Assembly (NCBI GenBank): GCA_029959615.1
Contig: JASCOD010000009.1
Coordinates: forward strand, 62,001-126,000
Origin: Flavobacteriaceae bacterium PS02338
GTDB lineage: Bacteria; Bacteroidota; Bacteroidia; Sphingobacteriales; Sphingobacteriaceae
Reading direction: 5' to 3'
DNA length: 64,000 bases
How positions within the stretch are numbered: the stretch's first letter is position 1; every line of letters begins with the position of its first letter. Position numbers and translations under genes: made by a program. The notes beneath the pieces are model-generated. The model did not search any database, was not told where the DNA came from, and was given only the letters and a program-made list of their open reading frames with translations. Positions 17,415 to 26,577 of the stretch are shown one piece after another.

Positions 17415-17525
17415 GTGCCCAAAGATCTAAAACAGAAGTTATTGGTAATATTTATTTTATTGGCACTACTGGCCATGATTTTTGTTTGGTTTTATTTTGA
17501 TAAAAAGCTATTTCAAATTAGGTGA
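17415..17525 (+). CDS. Small single-helix membrane protein (hypothetical)
   Basis: A 36-codon ORF with a GTG start, 16 bases after the T9SS cargo gene. The product begins with a basic VPKDLKQK, has a continuous hydrophobic stretch (LLVIFILLALLAMIFVWFYF) and ends DKKLFQIR. This is a classic positive-inside single-span design, so I think it is real, though the short length and GTG start leave doubt. No family recognised. Confidence 0.4.
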   Translation: MPKDLKQKLLVIFILLALLAMIFVWFYFDKKLFQIR

Positions 17526-17601
17526 TGAGAGGAAGAGTCTCATAAAGATAGTCGAGGAATGCGGGGATTTTGCGACTGAAGTTACTTTTCTAAATCAAAA
17601 A

Positions 17602-18975
17602 TTAAAGCAATACTCCCTTCAAGAATAGTAGTGCAAAAGAAAAGTAGATAATCAACCCAGTTACATCTACCAAAGTAGCTACAAATGGTGTAGAAGAAGC
17701 GGCAGGATCGGCTCCCAGTTTTTTAAGCAGCAACGGAAGCATGGAACCCATCAAAGTCCCCCAAAGTACTACACCAATCAACGAGCAACCAACTACCAAA
17801 CCAATTCGGATGTAATGTTCGCTAAATCCTGGCATTATAACGTGCCAACCGGCTATCACACAAAAACTAAGTAAACAAAGTGTGGTGCCGAGAAAAATTC
17901 CCGAGAAAATCTCACGACGCATTACATTCCACCAATCTTTAATGGTGACTTCACCGAGTGCCATAGCTTGTATAATTAATGTGGCTGCTTGCGAACCGCT
18001 ATTTCCACCACTAGAAATAATCAAAGGGATGAAAGTGGCTAGAATTACTACTTTGGCAATTTGATCTTCGAAACCAGACATAGCCGCAATAGTAAGTAGT
18101 TCACCAAAGAATAAGACGATTAGCCAAACTACACGTTTTTTATAAAGCTCAAATACTGGAACGTCCAAATAAGGTTCGTCGAGGGCCTGAGTACCCCCCA
18201 TTTTATGCATATCTTCGGTATACTCTTCATGCGCTATCCATAAAACGTCATCTACCGTAACGATCCCTAAAAGTACATCTTGGTCATCTACAACGGGTAA
18301 GGCTACACGATTATTCATCTTAAAAACGTTAATGGCTTCCTCTTGTGGATCATTTACGTTTAAAGAAATTAAACGATTATCCGTTAGTTCCCCAATTTTT
18401 GCTTCGGGATCTGAAAGGAGAATTTCTCGGATACGAATATCATCTAACAAAATACCATCTTTATCAATAACGTAAACTACATCGATGGTTTCCGAATTTT
18501 TACCATAACGACGGATGTGTGAAAGTACCCGCTGAACTGTCCAATCTGTTTTTACGGCAATAAAATCTGGTGTCATCATCCTGCCCACACTGTCTTCGGC
18601 ATAACCCAAAAGATTAAGTGCTTCTTTACGGTCGTTATCAGGCAAAAGAACCAAAAGCTTTTTAACCGCATCGCCTTTCAACTCTCCAAAAAGTGCCGTT
18701 CTATCATCGGGGGGTAACTGCCTTATGATTTCGGTTAACTTGTTGGCTTGTAGTTTTTTGATGATCCTTTCCTGCGTAGGGAAATCGAGAATACGAAACA
18801 CATTTACCGCTCGTTTGCTAGAAAGCGTCTCGATAAATTTAACTGCATGTTGAGGAAGTTCATCAATTAGCTCTTCTACATCAGAGATATTGAGCTCATT
18901 GAGATAGGTTTTTAATTGCCTATCATTTTCGTTTTCCAACAAATTGATTACTTCTTCTACTTGCAGTTCTTCCAT
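17602..18975 (-). CDS. mgtE: Magnesium transporter MgtE
   Basis: A 457-residue Mg2+ channel/transporter of the inner membrane. It has an N-terminal MgtE N domain of helical repeats (about 1-125) and a CBS pair (about 130-250, including SVGRMMTPDFIAVK and LGIVTVDDVL), both of which sense cytosolic Mg2+. Five membrane helices follow (about 285-457), with the pore motif SSGGNSGSQAATL. Length and domain order are those of the family. Monocistronic and convergent with the preceding genes. Confidence 0.95.
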   Translation of the reverse strand: MEELQVEEVINLLENENDRQLKTYLNELNISDVEELIDELPQHAVKFIETLSSKRAVNVFRILDFPTQERIIKKLQANKLTEIIRQLPPDDRTALFGELKGDAVKKLLVLLPDNDRKEALNLLGYAEDSVGRMMTPDFIAVKTDWTVQRVLSHIRRYGKNSETIDVVYVIDKDGILLDDIRIREILLSDPEAKIGELTDNRLISLNVNDPQEEAINVFKMNNRVALPVVDDQDVLLGIVTVDDVLWIAHEEYTEDMHKMGGTQALDEPYLDVPVFELYKKRVVWLIVLFFGELLTIAAMSGFEDQIAKVVILATFIPLIISSGGNSGSQAATLIIQAMALGEVTIKDWWNVMRREIFSGIFLGTTLCLLSFCVIAGWHVIMPGFSEHYIRIGLVVGCSLIGVVLWGTLMGSMLPLLLKKLGADPAASSTPFVATLVDVTGLIIYFSFALLFLKGVLL

Positions 18976-19111
18976 AAGCGTTGGATTTTGTGTGTTTTTA
19001 CTCTATGGGCGTGTAAAGTTGCGTTTTTATTTTCAAATTGCGGTTATATACACAGTGTTTTCTTATTTCAATTTATTTAACATTTTTGTGCACAGTGTGG
19101 TTTGTTAACTT

Positions 19112-19912
19112 ATGATTAAGCGTCTGATGGAAAAACATAGAAATTATGCATTAATAACTGGAGGAAGCAAAGGGATTGGTAAAGCAATAGCACAACAATT
19201 GGCCAGCAAAGGAAACCATTTGTTGTTGGTAGCCAGAAATAGATCCGAATTACAACATACAGCAGATGACATCAAAACTAAATATCAGGTAGAGGTCGAA
19301 TTTTTTGCTATCGATTTGAGTTTAGCTAATGCTGCAGAAGAAGTTTTTAAATGGACTGCCGAAAATAACTATGCCATCAATATTTTAGTGAACAATGCAG
19401 GTTTTGGCGTATTTGGTAGTTTTATGGATGTAGCTTTAGACGAACAAATGAAAATGCTGGAAGTAAACATGAGCACTTTGGTGAAGCTTTGCCATTTATT
19501 TCTACCTAGCTTAAAATCACAGCCTCGAGGTTATATACTCAATATTTCTAGTACAGCTGCTTTTCAGGCTTTGCCAACGTTGGCTTTGTATGCGGCTTCA
19601 AAGGCTTTTGTACTTTCGTTTAGCAGGGCAATTAATTATGAGCTAAGAAATACATCGGTAGGAGTTACCTGTATTTGCCCTGGGCCTGTGGAAACAAATT
19701 TTGCTGATAGGGCAGGTTTGGGTGCTTTAGATAAAATGGCAAAGAAGTTTAATATGCAACCTGCTGAAGTGGCGGCTATAGCCTTAAAGGCAATGTATAA
19801 GCGGAAAATTGAAGTAACCCCCGGCTTTACCAATAAGATTGGCGCCTTTGCCACTCGAATTTTAGCTAAGCGATTTCTGGAAAAAACAGCAGCCAGTATC
19901 TATAGAGTTTAA
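19112..19912 (+). CDS. Short-chain dehydrogenase/reductase (SDR)
   Basis: A 266-residue classical SDR. It shows the nucleotide-binding TGGSKGIG (16-23), NNAG (94-97) and the catalytic Ser (about S146), Tyr160 and Lys164 in LYAASKAF. It resembles the DltE/YqjQ-type oxidoreductases, whose substrates are mostly unknown. A second ATG five codons downstream (MEKHRNYAL) is an equally good start. It ends at a terminator hairpin. Confidence 0.88.
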   Translation: MIKRLMEKHRNYALITGGSKGIGKAIAQQLASKGNHLLLVARNRSELQHTADDIKTKYQVEVEFFAIDLSLANAAEEVFKWTAENNYAINILVNNAGFGVFGSFMDVALDEQMKMLEVNMSTLVKLCHLFLPSLKSQPRGYILNISSTAAFQALPTLALYAASKAFVLSFSRAINYELRNTSVGVTCICPGPVETNFADRAGLGALDKMAKKFNMQPAEVAAIALKAMYKRKIEVTPGFTNKIGAFATRILAKRFLEKTAASIYRV

Positions 19913-19946
19913 GAAAGATCAATTTTGCAGATTTAGCCCGGTAAGG

Positions 19947-19986
19947 ACGCCCAAACGTAGCTACATATTATAGTCGGGCGTTTTTA
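19947..19986 (+). terminator. Terminator after the SDR gene
   Basis: ACGCCC and GGGCGT pair across a 23-base loop containing GTAGCTAC, followed by TTTTT. Confidence 0.65.
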
Positions 19987-20026
19987 CCCGATCGGATATT
20001 TAGTTCTGTTGAAATTTATTTGAAAA

Positions 20027-20034
20027 TATATTTG
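20027..20034 (+). promoter_or_regulatory. Possible -7 element for the phytanoyl-CoA dioxygenase-like gene
   Basis: TATATTTG, a perfect TAnnTTTG match, lies about 175 bases before the gene start. It would give a long leader. Confidence 0.35.
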
Positions 20035-20208
20035 CACTAATTGACTGAAAATATTACGTTTGTATTAAATACTACTAAATCTATAGATAATGTCGTTAAA
20101 AATGCAATATTTCTCTTTTACACATCGAATGCCGATGTGTTGTTGCATGTAGTACACTATAGAACTTCTTCAAACTTATTCAACCTTTCTTAAACCAAAA
20201 TTTTTATT

Positions 20209-21015
20209 ATGATTAACTCATACAGCACCTTTACACTAGCCAATCAGCTTACCGACGAACAGAAATTCTTTTTTAATAAATACGGTTTTCTTCATTTTAA
20301 AAACTTTTTAGATGCCCATGCTATCAGATCTATTATTCAGGCATCGCAGCAAGTACAAGATAAATGGTTGGATGAAGATGTGAAGAAGGTAAATGGTGTT
20401 CCAATCAAATACGGGACGGATTTAGACGGGTCATCTATTGTCCAACGTTTCGCATTTATCAATCAACACCATCCAACGCTAAGTGGTTTAACATTGGATC
20501 CTCGTTTTGATGCCCTATTGGAGCTAGCCGGAGAAGGAGCGAGGTTAGGAACAGAAGAAAAGGATGGAATGGTTTTTAACCACTATGTAAATGGACCAGA
20601 TAGTAAGTTTACCAAAATGGGATGGCATACAGACGGCCTACGTGATATCTTTTACGGACAGAAGTTAAATCCGATGTTGAACGTTGGTGTTCATTTGGAT
20701 ACGCTAGATGTAAAGAACGGTGGTTTAAAAATATTGCCAGGTACGCATAAACAAAGTATTTATCAGATGCTATTCAGAAAGAAATATTTCCTAGACCATA
20801 AAGCAGATCCATCTGAAATTTCCATTACACCAGAGGCTGGAGATTTAACTATTCATGATGGTAGGCTATGGCACAGAGTAGCACAATCTGAAGTTACAGG
20901 CGAAAAAAGTAGAAGAAGAGTGATCTACATTCCCATCATCGCAGGAAAATACGCTCCGAAGAATGAAAATAGTCCGACGGTATTTTACCAACGTTTTGCA
21001 GGCATTGTAAAGTAA
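20209..21015 (+). CDS. Phytanoyl-CoA dioxygenase (PhyH) family protein
   Basis: A 268-residue member of the non-haem Fe(II)/2-oxoglutarate oxygenases. The iron ligands fit H140 and D142 (GWHTDG) and the distal H222 (RLWHRV); R/K residues after it could bind 2-oxoglutarate. PhyH-like bacterial enzymes hydroxylate varied small molecules, so the substrate cannot be assigned. The gene stands alone, after a leader of nearly 200 bases that begins with a promoter-like box. Confidence 0.85.
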   Translation: MINSYSTFTLANQLTDEQKFFFNKYGFLHFKNFLDAHAIRSIIQASQQVQDKWLDEDVKKVNGVPIKYGTDLDGSSIVQRFAFINQHHPTLSGLTLDPRFDALLELAGEGARLGTEEKDGMVFNHYVNGPDSKFTKMGWHTDGLRDIFYGQKLNPMLNVGVHLDTLDVKNGGLKILPGTHKQSIYQMLFRKKYFLDHKADPSEISITPEAGDLTIHDGRLWHRVAQSEVTGEKSRRRVIYIPIIAGKYAPKNENSPTVFYQRFAGIVK

Positions 21016-21356
21016 TCGCTTATGTTGATCGCCGCGTTAGTTAGTTATTTGATAAAAACGGGAAAACTTAAAAAGGCAGGGCTATACATAAAACGTGTAG
21101 GCAACCTTAAATTTTCTTAGAAATAGAAAAAGAGCAAGAAAGAAGGTGATTTTTTTCTTTGAGGGATTTACCTGTTGAAAAATATATTTATATACTTTAT
21201 GAGGTCGTAATTTTATTTAGATTCTTTTTGTGCTTTAATACTGTAATTTTAACCGCAAAAAGTTATTTTTGAGAGTTTTCTAAAATTATTTAGAAATGTT
21301 AAGGAACAAGTTACCTAGGTAGCAAATAACGGCTCGAAAATTACCTCTTTCTATCC
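21016..21356. other. Intergenic region without a supported gene
   Basis: AT-rich gap between the PhyH-like and PorP/SprF genes. It contains only a 32-codon open frame (21022-21120, plus strand) with no recognisable features. I see no strong terminator or repeat. Confidence 0.5.
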
Positions 21357-22370
21357 ATGAGATCTACGCTTCTTTTTTTATTTATATGCCTCAATTTCCT
21401 TGAACACGTATATGGGCAGGAGGTACCTAGAAGCTCACAGTATATTTTTAACAATTTTCTGCTCAATCCGGCACTGTCTGGTATTGATAGTTATATAGAT
21501 CTAAAAATAGGCTATAGGCAGCAATGGACTGGAGTTGAAGGAGCACCAACTACACAGTATATCTCCATTAACACACCAATTGGTGATGACTACATCCGAA
21601 GTTCCATCAATTCTTTTTCGTCTAACGGTTATAACCCATTAAGCAGAAGCTTAGTGAATTCTTACAGTGCCGCAGAGCCTCATCATGGTTTTGGATTAAT
21701 TGCGATGAATGATAAAGCAGGACTTTTAAGACAAAATATTGTGAATGCTACCTATGCCTATCATTTGGGATTAAGTAGAGATGTAAACCTCTCTGTCGGT
21801 ATTGCCGCTGGGTTTCATTCGTTAGGTTTGAAAGTGGATAATATTGTAGCAGAAAGTGAGCAAGATCCGCTATTTAATGCAGATTATAACAATAGGTTGA
21901 GGCCCGATTTAGGTTTTGGAATATGGTTGTACGGACCAAGATTTTTTGTTGGTGCTTCGGCAAAACAGATTGTAGGAAATAGGGGAGTGCTTGAAGGAAA
22001 CAGCATGGTGGTTCGTCCATACCAAAGTCCTTCTTTGTACGGCACCACTGGTTACAAAATATTTTTAGATGAAGAAATAGCCATGATTCCTTCTATGCTA
22101 GTGAGTTATTGGAATAATTCTCCTCCAGCAATCGATGTAAATTTAAAACTAGCTTATCAGGATAAATTCTGGATTGCCGGTAGCTATAGAAATAATGATG
22201 CTTTTTCTATGTTAGCGGGATATAACTTTGGGTCTTTAATTAATATAAGTTATTCTTATGACGTTAATACGTCGGCTTTAAGTAGGGTTAACAAAGGTAC
22301 ACATGAAATCGGCATAGGTTTTCTTTTGAATAATACCTACGAAGTTAAATGTTCTACTAGACAGTTTTAA
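21357..22370 (+). CDS. PorP/SprF family type IX secretion membrane protein
   Basis: A 337-residue outer-membrane beta-barrel with a signal peptide ending near EHVYGQE. The start of the mature part (SQYIFNNFLLNPALSGID) and the IGYRQQW-like segment are diagnostic of the PorP/SprF family. These proteins are the specific surface partners of T9SS cargo carrying type B (CHU_C) signals. The neighbouring convergent gene encodes just such a cargo, so the two are very likely a pair. The two stop codons share the same TTAA. Confidence 0.92.
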   Translation: MRSTLLFLFICLNFLEHVYGQEVPRSSQYIFNNFLLNPALSGIDSYIDLKIGYRQQWTGVEGAPTTQYISINTPIGDDYIRSSINSFSSNGYNPLSRSLVNSYSAAEPHHGFGLIAMNDKAGLLRQNIVNATYAYHLGLSRDVNLSVGIAAGFHSLGLKVDNIVAESEQDPLFNADYNNRLRPDLGFGIWLYGPRFFVGASAKQIVGNRGVLEGNSMVVRPYQSPSLYGTTGYKIFLDEEIAMIPSMLVSYWNNSPPAIDVNLKLAYQDKFWIAGSYRNNDAFSMLAGYNFGSLINISYSYDVNTSALSRVNKGTHEIGIGFLLNNTYEVKCSTRQF

Positions 22371-25300
22371 CGTAAAAGCGTAAGACTACCACTTATCGGC
22401 TTACACTCTGCCCTCAAATCTATCACATAAAAATAAACACCAGCAGGAAGCTCTTTTGCCCTAAAGGTACCATCGAATGGTTTAGCGTAATTTCCAATCG
22501 ATTCATAGATCAATTGTCCACTCCTTGAGTATATTTTAACGTTATTTCCCTTGAAATCGGGAAGACCTTTAAGCATCCAAGTGTCGTTATGCCCATCGCC
22601 ATTTGGTGTAATTACGTTTCCAATTTCCAAATTGTCATGTGTTACTTCTATCTTTACTACAGTAAAATCACTTAAGCACACCCCTAGTTTACGCCTAATA
22701 AAATACTCAACCGTTTTACTTGCTTTGAAATTGAAAACTCCTGTAGTGGTCTCCAAAATAGGATATTCATCCTCCAAGCTCGCAAATAATTGATAAGTTC
22801 CTTCTTCTACACCTACTATTGGTAAAGATATATCAGAAACATAACATACTCGAATATCTTTAGCTACTGGAGTAACCAGAGGAAAATAAATATCTTCAAC
22901 GGTATATGGTTCGCTTATTGCAATACCACATGCAGATCTATCTTTCACTTCTAAACGATAAGTTCCACCACCTACATTAGTTAATTCTCTAGTGGTCTGC
23001 ACTGTTTGTCCGTCTTCATTTAGCCATCTATAAGTGTAATCACCTACTCCTCCGGTAATTTGCAAACCTCTAACAGAGCCTCGCTTTAAACCACAGCCAT
23101 CTTGAGTCGCTGTGCCGCTGCTTGGCTGTATAACCAGTTTTGGATTTGCATTGATAGTGAATGGTCCTATAATGGTTTGGCAGTTATTCGCGTCATATAC
23201 GAATAGAAGGTATGATCCAACCGCTAACTCTTTTAATTCCCTTAAGGTTCCTACATAATCATTGCCTAATTCGTCTTTCCACTGAAAACGACTTGGAGCT
23301 GGATTGGTAGCATTAAACGTAAAATTTAAAGAAATACTTCCGTTGTTTAGTTCGCAAGTAGTATTTGTGGTATTAGACGTATAAGTAAAAACTTGCGGAA
23401 CTTGTAGAGGGACAGTAAATGTTCTTGTGTAGGAACAGACCGAAGTGCTGTTACTTGCTTTCATAATGTAAGCGCCAGGAGCAAGGTTAGCAATTCTTAA
23501 CGACACTCCAGCTGCATAAGCGCCAAGGGCGATAGTTTCATTAGTTGAAGCCTTGATCCATTCATACCGATCTGCATTGGAAATGCTCACATTGTCTATT
23601 ATACCATTGCTTAATCCGCAGGTACCGGGGGTAATTGTCCCGCTAGTAATTACGATGATGTTATTAATTCCTATGGTGTAGCTCCTACTTACTGCCGGAC
23701 AATTGCCTTCATCAGATACGACCAACGTATACATGCCACCTTCTACATCAACTAAATCGGCAGTGGTACCTACCACTATATTAATCATGTTTCCATTGGC
23801 AGGATCATGCCTGTACCATTTATAGGTGATAACTCCGGTAGGATCACCGATGGTTATCCCCCTAATAGAACCATTTGCTATGCCGCATGATGCAGGAGTA
23901 GTTGTAATTCCGGTTGTATTGATAATTGGGCTAGGTCTTCTGTTAACTACTATGGGATCAGAATCTTGCGAGCAGCCAGATTGATCTGTAGCTTTAACGG
24001 TATAAGTTCCTTGAGGTAAAGTAGCCGGATTACTTGTACTTACTACGGTACCTGCAGCATTACGCCATTCGTATCTAATCGTACCACTGCCTCTTAATAC
24101 CTCGGCCGTAAAAGTGAAACTTGTTTGTCCGCAATTAGGTGATGGAGCAATAATGGTAGGTTTGGTTAGTTTTTGATCTCTTATGGAGAAAACATTAGGG
24201 AAAGCTTTACAACCATCGTCTATGGTAACCTCGTAAGTACCTACATTTAGATTGCTAATGTTTTGCGTGTTGCCCAATGGAACACGTGTGCCATTGCTTT
24301 CTATTTTCACCCAGCTAAAGGTAAATCCCTCTCTTGCTTCTTGAATAGTAATTGAACCATTGCCAGAACAAGTAACATGGTTTAAGATAGCCTCGTTAGG
24401 AAGCAGCTGTGCAGTGGCGAAAGGCGAAGTAGTGGCCACTAGCAAACTTGCCGTAGCAGTAACTTTTTGACTAAGGGTGGCATTGTATTCCCAACGTCCG
24501 TCACTTCCTGTTTGTACCGTGGCTATGTAGGTTTTACCTTCACATAAATCGTTACAATTTTGTGTGTAAAATAACTCTACTTCCGAATTTGGGGTAGCTT
24601 TTCCAGAAACGTGATTGCTGTTTTGTCTCAGTATTTGAATAGACGGCTGTGTTATACTTAGTGTTTTTCCGATACCAAAAGTACGGTTGCAATACATACT
24701 ATTTCTAGTGATCTTAACTGGTCTTGAAGAAATAGTTTCTATTCCGTAAGTATTATTAGCTATAGTATTTCGTTCGCCTGTGGTTGCTCCTCCAATTGTA
24801 CCTCCACTGTTATTTTCTATTTTAATACCTATGCCATTGCCTAAATTTACAGTGCCTGCAGCATCAGTTCCAACAAAGTTTCCAGTAAGAATGAAATCGG
24901 AGTTTGTTATCGAAATACCCACTGTCCTGTTACCGCCAACTATATTGTTACGTACATACAAAGCGGTATTTACTGCATCTACTTTTATACCTGCAATTTC
25001 TAGCGATGATGATGAAAGAAATAGCGGAAGCTCATGGAAATCTCTTTGTCCACTGTAATCAACACCAATTTTGTTGTTAATGATATTAATGTCAAATCTA
25101 CTTATGGAGCTGTTGTAGCGTTTAATGTCCAGGTTTATCCTGTTGGCCGCAATTACGTTTCCTTCTCCAGTATTGTCCCCACCGATGTCTAAGGAACAAT
25201 CATATAGACTAGCAGAAATGCCCATAACGTTGGTGTGTGGGGTTACACCATCATACAGTACTCCGATTAGGTTAGATTTTATTTTGATATTTGATAATGG

Positions 25301-25903
25301 GGGAGTAACAGTATTGTAATAGTTGCTCTGTATCAAAATACCGTAGACGTTTCCTACAAGTACGTTCCCTTTTCCTGGGGCACCTATAATGATATCACTA
25401 GCCCTATAATTCAAGGAAATAGCCGATCCCTGACTCATATTTACGTTCTGTAAATTATTGATAGTGGCAAAATTTCGTATGCACAAACCGTAAATTTCGA
25501 CACCACTTATATAATTATCATTAACTATGTTTTGGCCAATTGAAAGCGCACTAAAAGTGGTGTTTGAATATTCAGGCTCTATAATGATTTTAGCGCCAGA
25601 AACACCTAGCGGCTGCCAAGAAGCTTGCGAACTTCCATCAATAATGGTATTAGATATAATAGTAGGTAATGCAGTTCTCAACCTAATAGTACGATTTGCA
25701 TAATTACTCCCATCACCAGGAAGTTGGAAATTGATCGTGAAAACAGCTGTTCTATTCGCCTGTGCTGCATTGGTTAAAGCTTCTCTTAAAGTACCGGGAC
25801 CACTATCAGCAATGCTAGTTACGGTATAGGTTTGAGCGTATAAAGCTACCTTGTTGAAAACGAGAAATAAGAATATAAATACGGAGAGCTTTAGGGTACG
25901 CAT
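22367..25903 (-). CDS. Giant secreted protein with beta-helix, SprB-like repeats and type B (gliding-associated) C-terminal domain
   Basis: A 1178-residue secreted protein. The signal peptide ends near ALYAQT. The beta-helix part (about 25-400) opens with the PGTLREALTNA motif and holds NxI/GxV turns. About six Ig/PKD-like repeats (about 470-1040) follow, most with a Cys-Gly-x-x-Asn-Gly-Ser motif (SCGIANGSI, TCGLSNGI, TCELNNGSI). The C-terminal about 90 residues (VITPNGDGHNDTW to SGSLTLL) are a CHU_C type B signal. It is probably a surface adhesin or gliding-type filament protein, exported with the PorP/SprF product encoded next to it. Confidence 0.9.
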   Translation of the reverse strand: MRTLKLSVFIFLFLVFNKVALYAQTYTVTSIADSGPGTLREALTNAAQANRTAVFTINFQLPGDGSNYANRTIRLRTALPTIISNTIIDGSSQASWQPLGVSGAKIIIEPEYSNTTFSALSIGQNIVNDNYISGVEIYGLCIRNFATINNLQNVNMSQGSAISLNYRASDIIIGAPGKGNVLVGNVYGILIQSNYYNTVTPPLSNIKIKSNLIGVLYDGVTPHTNVMGISASLYDCSLDIGGDNTGEGNVIAANRINLDIKRYNSSISRFDINIINNKIGVDYSGQRDFHELPLFLSSSSLEIAGIKVDAVNTALYVRNNIVGGNRTVGISITNSDFILTGNFVGTDAAGTVNLGNGIGIKIENNSGGTIGGATTGERNTIANNTYGIETISSRPVKITRNSMYCNRTFGIGKTLSITQPSIQILRQNSNHVSGKATPNSEVELFYTQNCNDLCEGKTYIATVQTGSDGRWEYNATLSQKVTATASLLVATTSPFATAQLLPNEAILNHVTCSGNGSITIQEAREGFTFSWVKIESNGTRVPLGNTQNISNLNVGTYEVTIDDGCKAFPNVFSIRDQKLTKPTIIAPSPNCGQTSFTFTAEVLRGSGTIRYEWRNAAGTVVSTSNPATLPQGTYTVKATDQSGCSQDSDPIVVNRRPSPIINTTGITTTPASCGIANGSIRGITIGDPTGVITYKWYRHDPANGNMINIVVGTTADLVDVEGGMYTLVVSDEGNCPAVSRSYTIGINNIIVITSGTITPGTCGLSNGIIDNVSISNADRYEWIKASTNETIALGAYAAGVSLRIANLAPGAYIMKASNSTSVCSYTRTFTVPLQVPQVFTYTSNTTNTTCELNNGSISLNFTFNATNPAPSRFQWKDELGNDYVGTLRELKELAVGSYLLFVYDANNCQTIIGPFTINANPKLVIQPSSGTATQDGCGLKRGSVRGLQITGGVGDYTYRWLNEDGQTVQTTRELTNVGGGTYRLEVKDRSACGIAISEPYTVEDIYFPLVTPVAKDIRVCYVSDISLPIVGVEEGTYQLFASLEDEYPILETTTGVFNFKASKTVEYFIRRKLGVCLSDFTVVKIEVTHDNLEIGNVITPNGDGHNDTWMLKGLPDFKGNNVKIYSRSGQLIYESIGNYAKPFDGTFRAKELPAGVYFYVIDLRAECKPISGSLTLLR

Positions 25904-26114
25904 AGTAAGAATTTCGCAACTAAAATACGAATTAAGTGGAAATATGATGCTTTAAAAACCAAAAATACTTCATGCATTAAGTCAAAAAACTGAAATTTGA
26001 GCAAGTACTTTCCGTTAGGACCTTCTTTAGCTTATTTTGTAAAGCTAATAGTTTGAAAAATAGGTGTTTGATTTATCAGTGATTTGAATTTAGGAAACAA
26101 AAGTTGAGTTAGCT

Positions 26115-26122
26115 ATATTTGC
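26115..26122 (+). promoter_or_regulatory. Promoter -7 element of tRNA-Arg
   Basis: TATATTTG ends 9 bases before the first base of the tRNA, the spacing expected for transcription starting just upstream of the mature 5' end. Confidence 0.6.
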
Positions 26123-26131
26123 ACACTTTTG

Positions 26132-26202
26132 CTCCCGTAGTTCAATGGATAGAATTATGGTTTCCGGTACCATCGATATGAGTTCGAATCTCGTCGGGAG
26201 CA
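26132..26202 (+). tRNA. tRNA-Arg (anticodon CCG)
   Basis: A full cloverleaf can be drawn by hand. The acceptor stem is GCTCCCG/CGGGAGC. The D arm is GTTC/GAAT with an 8-base loop. The anticodon stem ATGGT/ACCAT holds loop TTCCGGT (anticodon CCG, reading CGG). The T arm is ATGAG/CTCGT with loop TTCGAAT. The discriminator is A and CCA is not encoded. A promoter box lies 9 bases upstream and a strong terminator 2 bases downstream. Confidence 0.93.
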
Positions 26203-26203
26203 C

Positions 26204-26239
26204 AAAAAAAGCCTTAGTAGTTTTACTAAGGCTTTTTTG
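26204..26239. terminator. Bidirectional terminator between tRNA-Arg and the 63-residue gene
   Basis: AAAAAAGCCTTAGTA pairs perfectly with TACTAAGGCTTTTTT around a short loop. It has T runs on either strand, so it can serve both the tRNA and the convergent small gene. Confidence 0.9.
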
Positions 26240-26241
26240 TT

Positions 26242-26433
26242 TTATTCTTTGGGTGCTTTTTTTACTGGGTGAACGGGCTGCTCTGCCTGCTCTCGTTGTT
26301 TTGCTAGATCGGTAGTTTTAACTGGCTTAATTTTACCATCTTCAATATCTTCCTTAACTGAATTTAAAGGTTTGATATTTTTATCAGTCTTTTTCGGGTC
26401 TTTGCCACCCTTTGTGTTTCCTGTAATATTCAT
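26242..26433 (-). CDS. Small charged hypothetical protein
   Basis: A 63-residue, Lys/Asp/Pro-rich product (MNITGNTKGGKDPKKTDKN... ending KKAPKE) with no hydrophobic segment. It is probably disordered. It is supported by its own terminator immediately downstream and the absence of any alternative gene. Family and function not recognised. Confidence 0.55.
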   Translation of the reverse strand: MNITGNTKGGKDPKKTDKNIKPLNSVKEDIEDGKIKPVKTTDLAKQREQAEQPVHPVKKAPKE

Positions 26434-26498
26434 CTTGTATAGGTTTATTGTTTGATGAATAACAAATGAAAAACTGAGAATGTTCTACTTAATTAAAA

Positions 26499-26577
26499 GT
26501 GAGGTATTAGGAGCTAGGTATTAGGAATTAGTAGAGCTGTTTTAGTTGTCTAACTACTGACCACTGACGCCTAAACC
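26499..26577. repeat. TTAGG-word inverted repeat before truA's 3' end
   Basis: Left half: AGGTATTAGGAGCTAGGTA, TTAGGAATTAGTAG. Right half, in reverse sense: CTAACTACTGACC, CTGACGCCTAAACCC. The halves can fold into an imperfect hairpin. The right half touches the truA stop codon. Confidence 0.65.

Noticed and set aside
21022..21120. 32-codon ORF after the PhyH-like gene
   Set aside because: No hydrophobic profile, terminator or recognisable start context; could be chance.
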